This document shows positions 1-5,286 of a DNA stretch of 14,406 bases, in pieces. The notes below the pieces were generated by a model. It searched no databases and was not told where the DNA came from. It saw only the letters and a program-made list of their open reading frames with translations. A program made the translations under genes and the position numbers. Where the stretch lies: the NCBI GenBank assembly GCA_035995285.1, contig DASYKO010000536.1:1-14406 (forward strand), in the 5' to 3' direction. The stretch's first letter is position 1. Each line of letters starts with the position of its first letter. This DNA comes from UBA7672 sp035995285. GTDB lineage: Bacteria; Pseudomonadota; Alphaproteobacteria; Caulobacterales; Hyphomonadaceae.

Positions 1-1
1 A

Positions 2-55
2 CGGGCGATGAAGCTGATCGGGATCGCCCCGCTGATCGCCGAACTGAGAGCATGA
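2..55 (+). CDS. Possible C-terminal tail of a truncated upstream gene
   Basis: An open frame enters from the window edge and stops with TGA at 53-55. It gives 17 residues ending KLIGIAPLIAELRA. Almost every codon ends in G or C, as in the clear genes of this window, which is why it is listed. The family cannot be told from so few residues. A competing reading exists on the opposite strand, where an open frame covers roughly 1-165 without a clear start or ribosome-binding site. Only sequence upstream of the window can decide. Confidence 0.25.
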   Translation, partial: RAMKLIGIAPLIAELRA

Positions 56-823
56 GCAGACGCGGGGGTCGTCGGCTCTTGCCGGAGTGCCGCCTGGACC
101 TCCGAAACCGAGTTCTCACACGGCCTCGGCCCATTGCAGACATCCGCACGTAGAGCCAGTCAGGCTCGCGCAATGCAGTTGTTTCCGACGCTCTCGGCAT
201 GTCTGGCAGTGGCGGCGACCAGACCCAAGGCGGCGGCCAGCAAAGCCATCTAGATAAACGGCGCGGGCGCCCCGGCATGGACGGCAAGCTGTTCCACGAA
301 CGACCCAGCCAGCAGGCAGCGATATCGCCTGGCGCCGTCCCGACAGAAATGGCGGCGATCAAGTCACGGTGCGATCGCGTCGCTGACGTTCGAGTTCGCT
401 CCGCAGCCGCTCGACAAGGTCGAAGTCGCCGGATGCGACCGGGAGTTTGCCATGCAGTCGAAAAAGCTCGTCTTCAAACTTTGGATCAGCTGCCACGTTT
501 GGCGGTTGCCGCGCAATGTCGTACGCGAGGCGGTATTGTGAACGACATCCTGTTTGAGCTAACCCTCGATCGGTGCGCGGCCTACTTGAACTGGCTGAGC
601 AAATTGCGAGATGGCCCCCACGGCCTAGCATTTGCGCAACAATGCAAGGATGACCTCCGCTCCAAGCTCGCAGAGGACGAACGCGCATAATTTCGATGTA
701 GAGACTCCTGCAAAGATCGATGACAAGGCTTCTGACTGCTTTCGGCGAGATCCCGCCGGATGCGAAGGGCGGAGCGGACGGTCTGGCCCCTTGCAAACAC
801 ACTCGACGGAGGAGCGCATCGTC
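56..823. other. Stretch with no supportable gene, possibly degenerate
   Basis: No frame here combines a ribosome-binding site, the GC-rich third codon positions of the neighbours and a plausible protein. The plus frame at 199-690 is low-complexity at its start but reads protein-like at its end (NWLSKLRDGPHGLAFAQQ). The minus frame at 359-802 also ends plausibly (DPKFEDELFRLHGKLPV). Base composition is less GC-biased than in the rest of the window. The region could be the decayed remains of one or more genes, or plain intergenic DNA. No terminator hairpin for the gene ending at 824 was recognised. Confidence 0.4.
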
Positions 824-1168
824 CTAGTTCCTCGAGGCGGTGAACTCCAGGACGCAGAGCGAGTCGCCCATGGGGGCCAGGACGCGGCGGGAGCCGTCGG
901 CGTTCTCCAGTGTGATGGCGTGGGCGGAGGGGTCGGTGAGAGATTGCAGGGCTTGGTTCTCGCGCACGTTCACGATCTGCACCGAGTCCTGCCAGCACTT
1001 GAGGAGATAACTCTGGACGCCAAGGCCAGGCGCCTGCTGGGCGAAGGCTTTCTCGAAGACGACCGTCGAGGCGCCGATGGAAGTCGCCGCAATGACAAGA
1101 CCGGCGACGATGGCGATGCGAGGGAGGAGAGGAACGCCGGGCTGCTGGGTGGGCTTCTGGGAGGACAT
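824..1168 (-). CDS. Small exported or membrane-anchored protein, unknown function
   Basis: This 114-residue protein is not recognised. A polar N-terminus (residues 1-16) is followed by one hydrophobic stretch (about 17-37) and then AFAQQ, so it is either a signal peptide cut near residue 43 or a single membrane anchor with a periplasmic domain. The mature part has two cysteines, C58 and C105, that could form a disulfide. It starts only 39 bases after the stop of the CsgG-type lipoprotein gene, with no terminator between. AAAGG upstream of the ATG is a modest ribosome-binding site. It is probably co-transcribed with the lipoprotein gene as the last gene of that unit, so a role as an accessory of the export channel is possible but unproven. 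Confidence 0.75.
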   Translation of the reverse strand: MSSQKPTQQPGVPLLPRIAIVAGLVIAATSIGASTVVFEKAFAQQAPGLGVQSYLLKCWQDSVQIVNVRENQALQSLTDPSAHAITLENADGSRRVLAPMGDSLCVLEFTASRN

Positions 1169-1207
1169 GTGCGGAGACCTTTGCGGGGGTTCTTGTGGGG
1201 AGGGTGG

Positions 1208-2734
1208 TTAGCGGATCAGGAATTCGCTGGAGGAGACGGCGAGGTCGGCAGGGGCTGCAGCGCGGACCGCTTTTTCGAGTTCGCCCATGGTCTTGTAGGG
1301 CACGGGGGCGAGATCGGCCTGCTTGAGCTCATCCGGCAGACGCGTGCCGAACTCGGTGCGGGAGCCGAAGCACGAGACATGCTCGCGGGCGCCGGGTTGT
1401 TCGAACACGATCTGGAAGCCTGCGCCTTCCTGCGGGACAACGAGCGCCTTGCCGCCGGGAACGTGGGCGTCGGGCTGGAAGCGGTTGGGGAAGATGCGGG
1501 CGATCGAGCCGGCGCCGTCCTGGTAGAAGCAGTAGAGGAAGGCATCGGCGTTGAGGCGCGCCTTCACCTGCAGCGGCATGCCGGCCTTGTAGGTGGGGAA
1601 GGACAGCGCGTCGGTGAGGGAGATGTAGAGGCGCTCGGGCGCAGCGCCTTCCGGGGAGAGGTCGTTGCCTGTGGCCTTGCCGGCGCCGACGAGGCGAATG
1701 TCTTTTGCCGACAGGGAAGCATAGAGCTGCTGGTCGATGCGGCCGGTGGCGACCAGGCTGTTCTGGGCCTGGTAGGCGCCGATGGTTTCCGAGAGGTTGG
1801 CCGACGGCTTGCCGTCAATCTCGCCGGAGAAGTTGCCAAGGCCGGCCAGCGAGCGCTGGACGAATTCGGTGCGCTCGGTTTCCTTCATCTGCTCGAAGTA
1901 GCGAAAGGCTTTCTGGGCGATGGCCGGGTCGGACTGGTTGACGCCCAGGCAGCGCCAGTAGGGCGTGCGAGTGAGCTTGCCCAGCGTCTCGATGGCGTTG
2001 AGTTCGACCAGGGTGCGCACGGCAGTGTGCATGCCTTCGGCCTTGGTGCGGGAATCCTGCAGGAAACCGCCGACAGTCTCGCCATCGACCTTGACGTCGA
2101 AGGATGAGTCGAGCGCTTTCGACTTGCGGGTCACGGCGATGCGGTTGCTCGAGGCGACGCCGGGGACGATGAGCCCGGTCTGGACCTCGCCGACATTCAT
2201 GTCGAGGCCGACGACGGAGGCGGTCTGGTCCTTGTTGTAGCCGAAGCTGGATCCGCCGATGTTGACGCCGAAGCCCGAGGTGTCGTTGGTGACGCTGTCG
2301 TCGAACGTCGTGATCGCCCCGCGGATGTAGTAGGTGGGCGTCAGCATGCTTTGCTGGCGGTCATACAGGCGACGATCGGCGGGGGCGTTGTATCCCTGCG
2401 CCACTTCCTCGAAGTCGACGAAGGTAAAGGCGCGGCTGCGGGCGCTCATGCGGCTGACCGCGCCGATGAGCATGTCGCGCGTGCCGGTCTGGATCTCGCC
2501 GGTGGAGTCCGGGATGCCGTTGGTGGAGATGCGGATGTCGCGCAGGCCGTACTTGTAGAAGAGATCATCCATGCACGAGAGGCTGTCCGAGAAAGACGTC
2601 AGCGAGCGCACAGGCGCGGCCTTCGGCTGGGCTGCAGCGTACACCTGCGGCATGGGCGTCGAGGCGCAGCCGGCGAGAATGAGTCCGGCCAGGGCAAGGG
2701 CCGCGGCGGATTGGGCTTTCGTGTGCTTGGACAT
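1208..2734 (-). CDS. CsgG/HfaB-family outer-membrane lipoprotein with peptidoglycan-binding-like and DUF4384-like domains
   Basis: The 508-residue protein begins with a lipoprotein signal and lipobox LILAGC, so C23 is the predicted lipidated residue. Residues about 43-262 read as a CsgG/HfaB domain: TSFSDSLSCM near the start, YYIRGAITTFDDSV (135-148), the GLDMNVGEVQTGLIVPGV strand pair (176-193) and a terminal helix ending TPYWRCL. CsgG proteins form the nonameric outer-membrane pore that exports curli subunits; HfaB is the Caulobacter holdfast-anchor relative. Residues about 293-341 resemble a PG_binding_1 repeat (AGLGNFSGEIDG), and 367-480 resemble DUF4384 (LYISLTDALSFPTYKAGMPL). The start is set by GGGAG before the ATG at 2734; the frame stays open upstream but lacks a signal there. 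CsgG itself is about 280 residues long, so the C-terminal half is an extension. Family call is firm; the exported cargo is inferred from its neighbours. Confidence 0.88.
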   Translation of the reverse strand: MSKHTKAQSAAALALAGLILAGCASTPMPQVYAAAQPKAAPVRSLTSFSDSLSCMDDLFYKYGLRDIRISTNGIPDSTGEIQTGTRDMLIGAVSRMSARSRAFTFVDFEEVAQGYNAPADRRLYDRQQSMLTPTYYIRGAITTFDDSVTNDTSGFGVNIGGSSFGYNKDQTASVVGLDMNVGEVQTGLIVPGVASSNRIAVTRKSKALDSSFDVKVDGETVGGFLQDSRTKAEGMHTAVRTLVELNAIETLGKLTRTPYWRCLGVNQSDPAIAQKAFRYFEQMKETERTEFVQRSLAGLGNFSGEIDGKPSANLSETIGAYQAQNSLVATGRIDQQLYASLSAKDIRLVGAGKATGNDLSPEGAAPERLYISLTDALSFPTYKAGMPLQVKARLNADAFLYCFYQDGAGSIARIFPNRFQPDAHVPGGKALVVPQEGAGFQIVFEQPGAREHVSCFGSRTEFGTRLPDELKQADLAPVPYKTMGELEKAVRAAAPADLAVSSSEFLIR

Positions 2735-2775
2735 GGGTGTCTCCCTCAATTCAGTTGTGTCGGTATGGATGTTCT

Positions 2776-2813
2776 GGCCCGGATATCTGGGCCCGGCTGT
2801 GCTGGCGGCGACA
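2776..2813 (-). promoter_or_regulatory. Palindrome and degenerate CRP-like site upstream of the CsgG-type gene
   Basis: The 80 bases between the 2815-3213 gene and the lipoprotein gene hold an imperfect 18-base palindrome, GGCCCGGATATCTGGGCC (2776-2793), with nine-base arms and one G/T pair. Next to it is TGTGCT-GGCG-GCGACA (2798-2813), a degraded version of the palindrome found upstream of the two repeat genes. The first could act as an operator or weak hairpin; no T-run follows it. Both roles are guesses from position and symmetry. Confidence 0.3.
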
Positions 2814-2814
2814 C

Positions 2815-3213
2815 CTATTGTTTTTTCGCCGGGACCTTGGCGGCGCCGTTCGGCGTTGCCTGATCGGTCGGTTTGAAGCCGCCATTGTTGCGGACCATGC
2901 GGCAGTGGCCGCCGACATTGACGATCTTGTCGGCGACGATGACCTGGTCGTCGGGGCGGCTGCCTTCGGTGTTCGAGCCGACGTTGAGCTCGTCGCAATT
3001 GCTTTCCTGGCTGCCGTAGGCGCCGTCGGTGTTGGTGGCGGACATTTCGGCCTGGATGCGGTTCACCAGCGCCTGACTGTCGGCGGGGATGCCTTTGGGC
3101 TTGTTGAATTCCTTGGCTTCGGCCGGAAAGACTGCCGCTTCGAGCGTGAACAGCGTCGAGCCGAGCAGGATGCTGGTGACGAGGCCAGCGCTGAGTTTGA
3201 AGAAGGGTGACAT
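2815..3213 (-). CDS. Small secreted protein with a cysteine pair, part of the CsgG-type locus
   Basis: The 132-residue protein is not recognised. A signal peptide covers residues 1 to about 33 (hydrophobic core about 7-29). The mature part contains DGAYGSQESNCDELNVGSN, then C104 after VADKIVNVGGH, so C73 and C104 may form a disulfide. The tail is polar and Lys-rich (KVPAKKQ), as in the repeat proteins of this locus. AAGGAG lies eight bases before the ATG. Position just upstream of the CsgG-type gene and small secreted size fit a channel accessory of the CsgE/CsgF kind or a minor subunit, but no similarity to CsgE or CsgF is visible. Confidence 0.78.
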   Translation of the reverse strand: MSPFFKLSAGLVTSILLGSTLFTLEAAVFPAEAKEFNKPKGIPADSQALVNRIQAEMSATNTDGAYGSQESNCDELNVGSNTEGSRPDDQVIVADKIVNVGGHCRMVRNNGGFKPTDQATPNGAAKVPAKKQ

Positions 3214-3275
3214 GGCGGTCTCCTTGGGTGAGCGGTTGTCAGTGATCTCGTTTTAAGGGCTGGGCCGGGCGGGGC

Positions 3276-3307
3276 TGTGCTCTGCGGCGCCATCCTGAAA
3301 ATTCAGG
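3276..3307 (-). promoter_or_regulatory. Symmetric elements in the leader of the 132-residue protein gene
   Basis: The gap 3214-3325 contains TGTGCT-CTGC-GGCGCC (3276-3291), which keeps the first half of the TGTGCC-N4-GGCACA palindrome and little of the second. It also has the 14-base CCTGAA-AA-TTCAGG (3294-3307), symmetric apart from its centre, which lies just after the stop of the preceding gene. The latter could be a small operator or weak hairpin; it lacks a T-run. Support is weak. Confidence 0.25.
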
Positions 3308-3325
3308 CAGGCAATTCCGGTCTGA

Positions 3326-3682
3326 TCAGCAGGAGCTGCCCGCCTCACCCACGACGGAGCAGGCGCCGGGGCCGGCGATGGTGGATGATCCGCCGATCCT
3401 GGGCTCCTCCGCCGCGGGCGGGTTTTCTGCGGGCGGCGAGATTTCGGCGCATTTCTCCAGCCAGATCAGGGGAATCATGGTTCCGGCTCGGTTGGCGGCG
3501 ATAGCGGCGGCGCAGCCGGAAAAGAGCTCTTTCAGGCTGGGTCCCTTGCCGGGGCGGATGCCGGCATGGCGAGGCGGCGGCGGATCGTCCGGCTTGACCT
3601 TGCGGATATCGCCATAGGCGGAAGATGCGGCGGAGGCTGCGGCGAAAGCCAGGACAAGGGCGGTGCAGAGAGTGCGGCGCAT
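3326..3682 (-). CDS. Small secreted Cys- and Pro-rich protein of the CsgG-type locus
   Basis: The 118-residue protein is not recognised. A signal peptide ends near residue 24 (ASSAYG). A Pro-rich linker (PDDPPPPRHAGIRPGKG) leads to a short helix-like block, SLKELFSGCAAAIAANR, containing C57, with C78 just beyond it, then another Pro-rich stretch. The last 11 residues, C108 to C118, match the pattern C-S-x-x-G-x-x-G-x-S-C, which also occurs at C165-C175 of the repeat protein encoded at 3812-4378. Four mature cysteines suggest two disulfides. GAGGAG lies just before the ATG. The ribosome-binding site follows directly on the T-run of a strong terminator-like hairpin, so expression may depend on read-through. 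A role in assembly or export of the repeat proteins is inferred from context. Confidence 0.75.
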   Translation of the reverse strand: MRRTLCTALVLAFAAASAASSAYGDIRKVKPDDPPPPRHAGIRPGKGPSLKELFSGCAAAIAANRAGTMIPLIWLEKCAEISPPAENPPAAEEPRIGGSSTIAGPGACSVVGEAGSSC

Positions 3683-3696
3683 GTGGATCTCCTCGC

Positions 3697-3738
3697 AAAA
3701 AGGGTGAGCCCGCGGACGGGGAGGGCGTCCGCGGGCTC
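3697..3738 (-). terminator. Strong intrinsic terminator or attenuator between two genes of the locus
   Basis: A perfect 13-base-pair stem (GAGCCCGCGGACG at 3706-3718 with CGTCCGCGGGCTC at 3726-3738, seven-base loop) is followed on the minus strand by ACCC and five T's (3701-3697). It lies after the repeat gene ending at 3812 and about 14 bases before the ATG of the next gene at 3682. It looks like a terminator with partial read-through. A four-base spacer before the T-run may weaken it. Confidence 0.7.
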
Positions 3739-3741
3739 GAG

Positions 3742-3778
3742 GGCCAGGATCAGGCGGGGGAGGGTGCGCCTCCTGGCC
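3742..3778 (-). other. Second stem-loop directly ahead of the terminator
   Basis: GGCCAGGA (3742-3749) pairs with TCCTGGCC (3771-3778), and GGCG (3753-3756) pairs with CGCC (3767-3770) inside it, leaving a three-base bulge. On the minus-strand transcript this hairpin comes just after the stop of the repeat gene and just before the terminator hairpin. It may protect the 3' end of the abundant upstream message or take part in attenuation. Confidence 0.45.
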
Positions 3779-3811
3779 GTAGGCTAGATCGTGGGTTAGC
3801 GCCGGGGCTCG

Positions 3812-4378
3812 TTAGTGCTTGAGCTTCTTCTCCTCTTTGCGGCGTTCCGGCTTGCAGCTTTCGCCGATGGCGCCGATCGTGGAGCAGGCGATCGCCTTGT
3901 TGTCAGCCGTGACGGTGTTGTTGCCGAAGAGCAGCGTGAACTGGGTCGCATCGCCGCCGATCTTGGCGTTGTCGATCGCGCCGATATAGCTGGTGGCGGC
4001 AGCGCCTTCACCCGAGGCGGTCACGGTGTTGTCGCCGGTGACGAAGGTCCACTGGCGGACATCGCCGTCGACGTCGACATTGTAGAGCGTGCCGATGTTG
4101 CTGTTCGCCCGGCCGCCGTCTGTGGCCATCACGGTGTTGTCGCCGAACAGGGCCGTCAGCTGTTCCACGTCGCCGTGGACTTTCGCCTTGTCGATCATGC
4201 CGATGTTGGAGCGCGCTTCCGAGTGGTCCGCAGCCGTGACCGTGTTATCGCCGCCGACGCCGGTGAACTGGACGACGTTGCCGTCGATGTCGACCGACTT
4301 GCGGGCCGGGGGTTCGGCGAAGGCGGGGGCCACAGCGGCCGAGAGCATGAGAGCGGCGAGGAAGGAACGGATTTTCAT
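3812..4378 (-). CDS. Secreted four-repeat protein, candidate subunit of a CsgG-exported surface structure
   Basis: The 188-residue protein has a signal peptide cut after residue 21 (APAFA). The mature part is four tandem repeats of 36-37 residues (29-65, 66-101, 102-138, 139-174). Each follows V-x-G-D-x-x-Q-x-T-x-x-x-G-D-N-T-V-T-A, a variable stretch, then S-x-I-G-x-I. Regular Gly, Asn, Gln and Val/Thr spacing suggests stacked beta turns, as in curlin and other functional amyloids, although the repeat is longer than the roughly 20-residue curlin repeat. C165 and C175 bracket the last IG motif, and a Lys/Arg/Glu-rich tail follows. AAGGAG precedes the ATG. The gene has its own likely promoter, and a terminator separates it from its paralogue at 4615-5142. 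The name of the family is not known to me; fibre formation is inferred. Confidence 0.82.
   Translation of the reverse strand: MKIRSFLAALMLSAAVAPAFAEPPARKSVDIDGNVVQFTGVGGDNTVTAADHSEARSNIGMIDKAKVHGDVEQLTALFGDNTVMATDGGRANSNIGTLYNVDVDGDVRQWTFVTGDNTVTASGEGAAATSYIGAIDNAKIGGDATQFTLLFGNNTVTADNKAIACSTIGAIGESCKPERRKEEKKLKH
3857..4294 (-). repeat. Four coding repeats of about 110 bases in the first repeat protein
   Basis: Units lie at 4184-4294, 4076-4183, 3965-4075 and 3857-3964 (111, 108, 111 and 108 bases). The best-conserved core is GDNTVTA, present as GDNTVTA, GDNTVMA, GDNTVTA and GNNTVTA. Each unit ends in an IG-x-(I/L) motif (IGMI, IGTL, IGAI, IGAI). Repeats are clear in protein but diverged in DNA, which points to long-standing selection on the protein, not a recent expansion. 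Confidence 0.8.
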
Positions 4379-4435
4379 TGGAAGTCTCCTTGGGGTTTGC
4401 GTTGTTGAACTTCAGCGGTGGTTGTTTGCTGACCA

Positions 4436-4485
4436 CCCATTCAAACTAGGTGACCCCTCAGGCCGGCGATGTGCCCGCCGGCACA
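4436..4485 (-). promoter_or_regulatory. CRP-like palindrome and candidate promoter of the 188-residue repeat protein gene
   Basis: TGTGCC-CGCC-GGCACA (4470-4485) is a perfect 6-4-6 palindrome with the half-site spacing of a CRP-family operator (TGTGC-N6-GCACA). On the minus strand, TAGTTT (4448-4443) could be a -10 element. A start at 4436 would put the palindrome centre exactly at -41.5, the class II activator position of CRP/FNR promoters. The same palindrome occurs upstream of the paralogous gene at 4615-5142. The transcription start is predicted, not known. Confidence 0.5.
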
Positions 4486-4554
4486 ACCCTGAAAAAAGTT
4501 GAATCTTTTTCAAAGAGGCCCGTTTTCATTGGTTTTCTGACAGCCGCACGACGC

Positions 4555-4588
4555 AAAGAAAAACCCCGCTGGCGGGGCCAGCGGGGTT
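4555..4588 (-). terminator. Intrinsic terminator of the 175-residue repeat protein gene
   Basis: A perfect 11-base-pair stem, AACCCCGCTGG (4562-4572) with CCAGCGGGGTT (4578-4588), has a five-base loop and is followed on the minus strand by TTTTTCTTT. It starts 26 bases after the stop codon at 4615. It makes the two repeat genes separate transcription units. Confidence 0.85.
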
Positions 4589-4614
4589 CGGGGAATTCGA
4601 AGAAGAAGGGATGC

Positions 4615-5142
4615 TCAGCAGCCTTGGTCGCCCTTCTTCTTGGCGCCTTTCACGGTGCCGATGCAGGTGCGGACAGTTCTGCCGAAGGTGTTCGCATCGG
4701 TGACGACTTCGCCGATGATGATGGTCTGGTTGAAACCGCTGACGTTCGCGACTTCGATCGTGCCAATCTTCGTTTCGGCCGTCGCACCGATCTGGCGGGC
4801 CGTCGTCACCACATTGCCGATTGAAATCGTGCGGTTGATCGAGCCGTTGGAGGTCGAATCGATGAATGTACCGATGTCCGTGCTGGCGTTTGCGTAAAGC
4901 GCGGAAGCGGACGTGACCACGGGGCCGACACCGACATATTGGCTCATGCTGCCGTTGATCGTGGATCCGTCGATGACGCCGATATTCGTGGTCGCCGTAG
5001 CGAGCGTCGAGGCGCGGGTCGTGGCGTCGCCATTGATGACGACGACGCTATCGAGATTGCCGTTGATTCTGGCGCCCTCCACCTGGGCGTGGGCGGGCAG
5101 GGCGAGGGCAAAAACGAGGGCTGAGAGAGAGAACGGCTTCAT
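4615..5142 (-). CDS. Secreted four-repeat protein, diverged paralogue of the 3812-4378 product
   Basis: The 175-residue protein has a signal peptide cut after residue 19 (LPAHA). It has four repeats of 35-37 residues (24-60, 61-96, 97-132, 133-167) with the same period and end motif as its neighbour: N-G near the start of each unit, G-x-V-V-T in units 2-4, then T-x-I-G-x-(I/V/F). It lacks the GDNTVTA core and most of the Gln residues, so the two are related but not interchangeable. C160, just before the last IG, and the C-terminal C175 parallel the cysteine pair of the neighbour, and a KKK stretch lies between. The start at 5142 has GGAG nearby and begins a good signal peptide; the open frame upstream has neither. 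A pair of major and minor subunits, as CsgA and CsgB are for curli, is a reasonable guess. Confidence 0.82.
   Translation of the reverse strand: MKPFSLSALVFALALPAHAQVEGARINGNLDSVVVINGDATTRASTLATATTNIGVIDGSTINGSMSQYVGVGPVVTSASALYANASTDIGTFIDSTSNGSINRTISIGNVVTTARQIGATAETKIGTIEVANVSGFNQTIIIGEVVTDANTFGRTVRTCIGTVKGAKKKGDQGC
4642..5073 (-). repeat. Four coding repeats of about 108 bases in the second repeat protein
   Basis: Units lie at 4963-5073, 4855-4962, 4747-4854 and 4642-4746. Conserved points are Asn-Gly or Ser-Gly early in the unit, VVT in the middle of units 2-4 and IG near the end (NIGVI, DIGTF, KIGTI, CIGTV). The period matches the repeats at 3857-4294, which supports common origin of the two genes. 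Confidence 0.75.
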
Positions 5143-5200
5143 GGGATCTCCGGGCAAGGGTTTTCGGGAGACTGACAGTCCCCCACGGGGCCCAGCCGCG

Positions 5201-5218
5201 CTGTGCCCGGTGGCACAG
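5201..5218 (-). promoter_or_regulatory. CRP-like palindrome upstream of the 175-residue repeat protein gene
   Basis: CTGTGCC-CGGT-GGCACAG is a perfect 7-4-7 palindrome whose inner half-sites match the site at 4470-4485 base for base. Its centre is 67 bases upstream of the ATG at 5142. A class II start would fall near 5168, with a poor -10 candidate, GACTGT (5180-5175), inside a second small palindrome, GACTG-A-CAGTC (5170-5180). The rest of the 144-base gap 5143-5286 shows no terminator for the cyclase gene. Confidence 0.5.
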
Positions 5219-5286
5219 GCGGGATGGCTCACCTTGTTCTGACACTAGGGATGCTTGGGATTGGACGTCTTCAAGAGATTTTAGGT

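Noticed and set aside
199..802. Plus frame 199-690 and minus frame 359-802
   Set aside because: Each has a protein-like end but an implausible start, no ribosome-binding site, and they exclude one another. They are recorded only as possible remnants.
632..2107. Long plus-strand open frame of 491 codons
   Set aside because: It runs antisense to the 114-residue protein and CsgG-type genes, has no ribosome-binding site, and its Gly/Ala/Glu-rich product is typical of a shadow frame in GC-rich DNA.
2815..3213. Assigning the 132-residue protein as CsgE or CsgF
   Set aside because: Size and position would fit, but no diagnostic sequence similarity could be seen, so it is left unnamed.
3857..5073. 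The repeats read as a CRISPR array or DNA-level tandem repeat
   Set aside because: Units of about 108-111 bases are conserved only in protein, with no short identical repeats and spacers.
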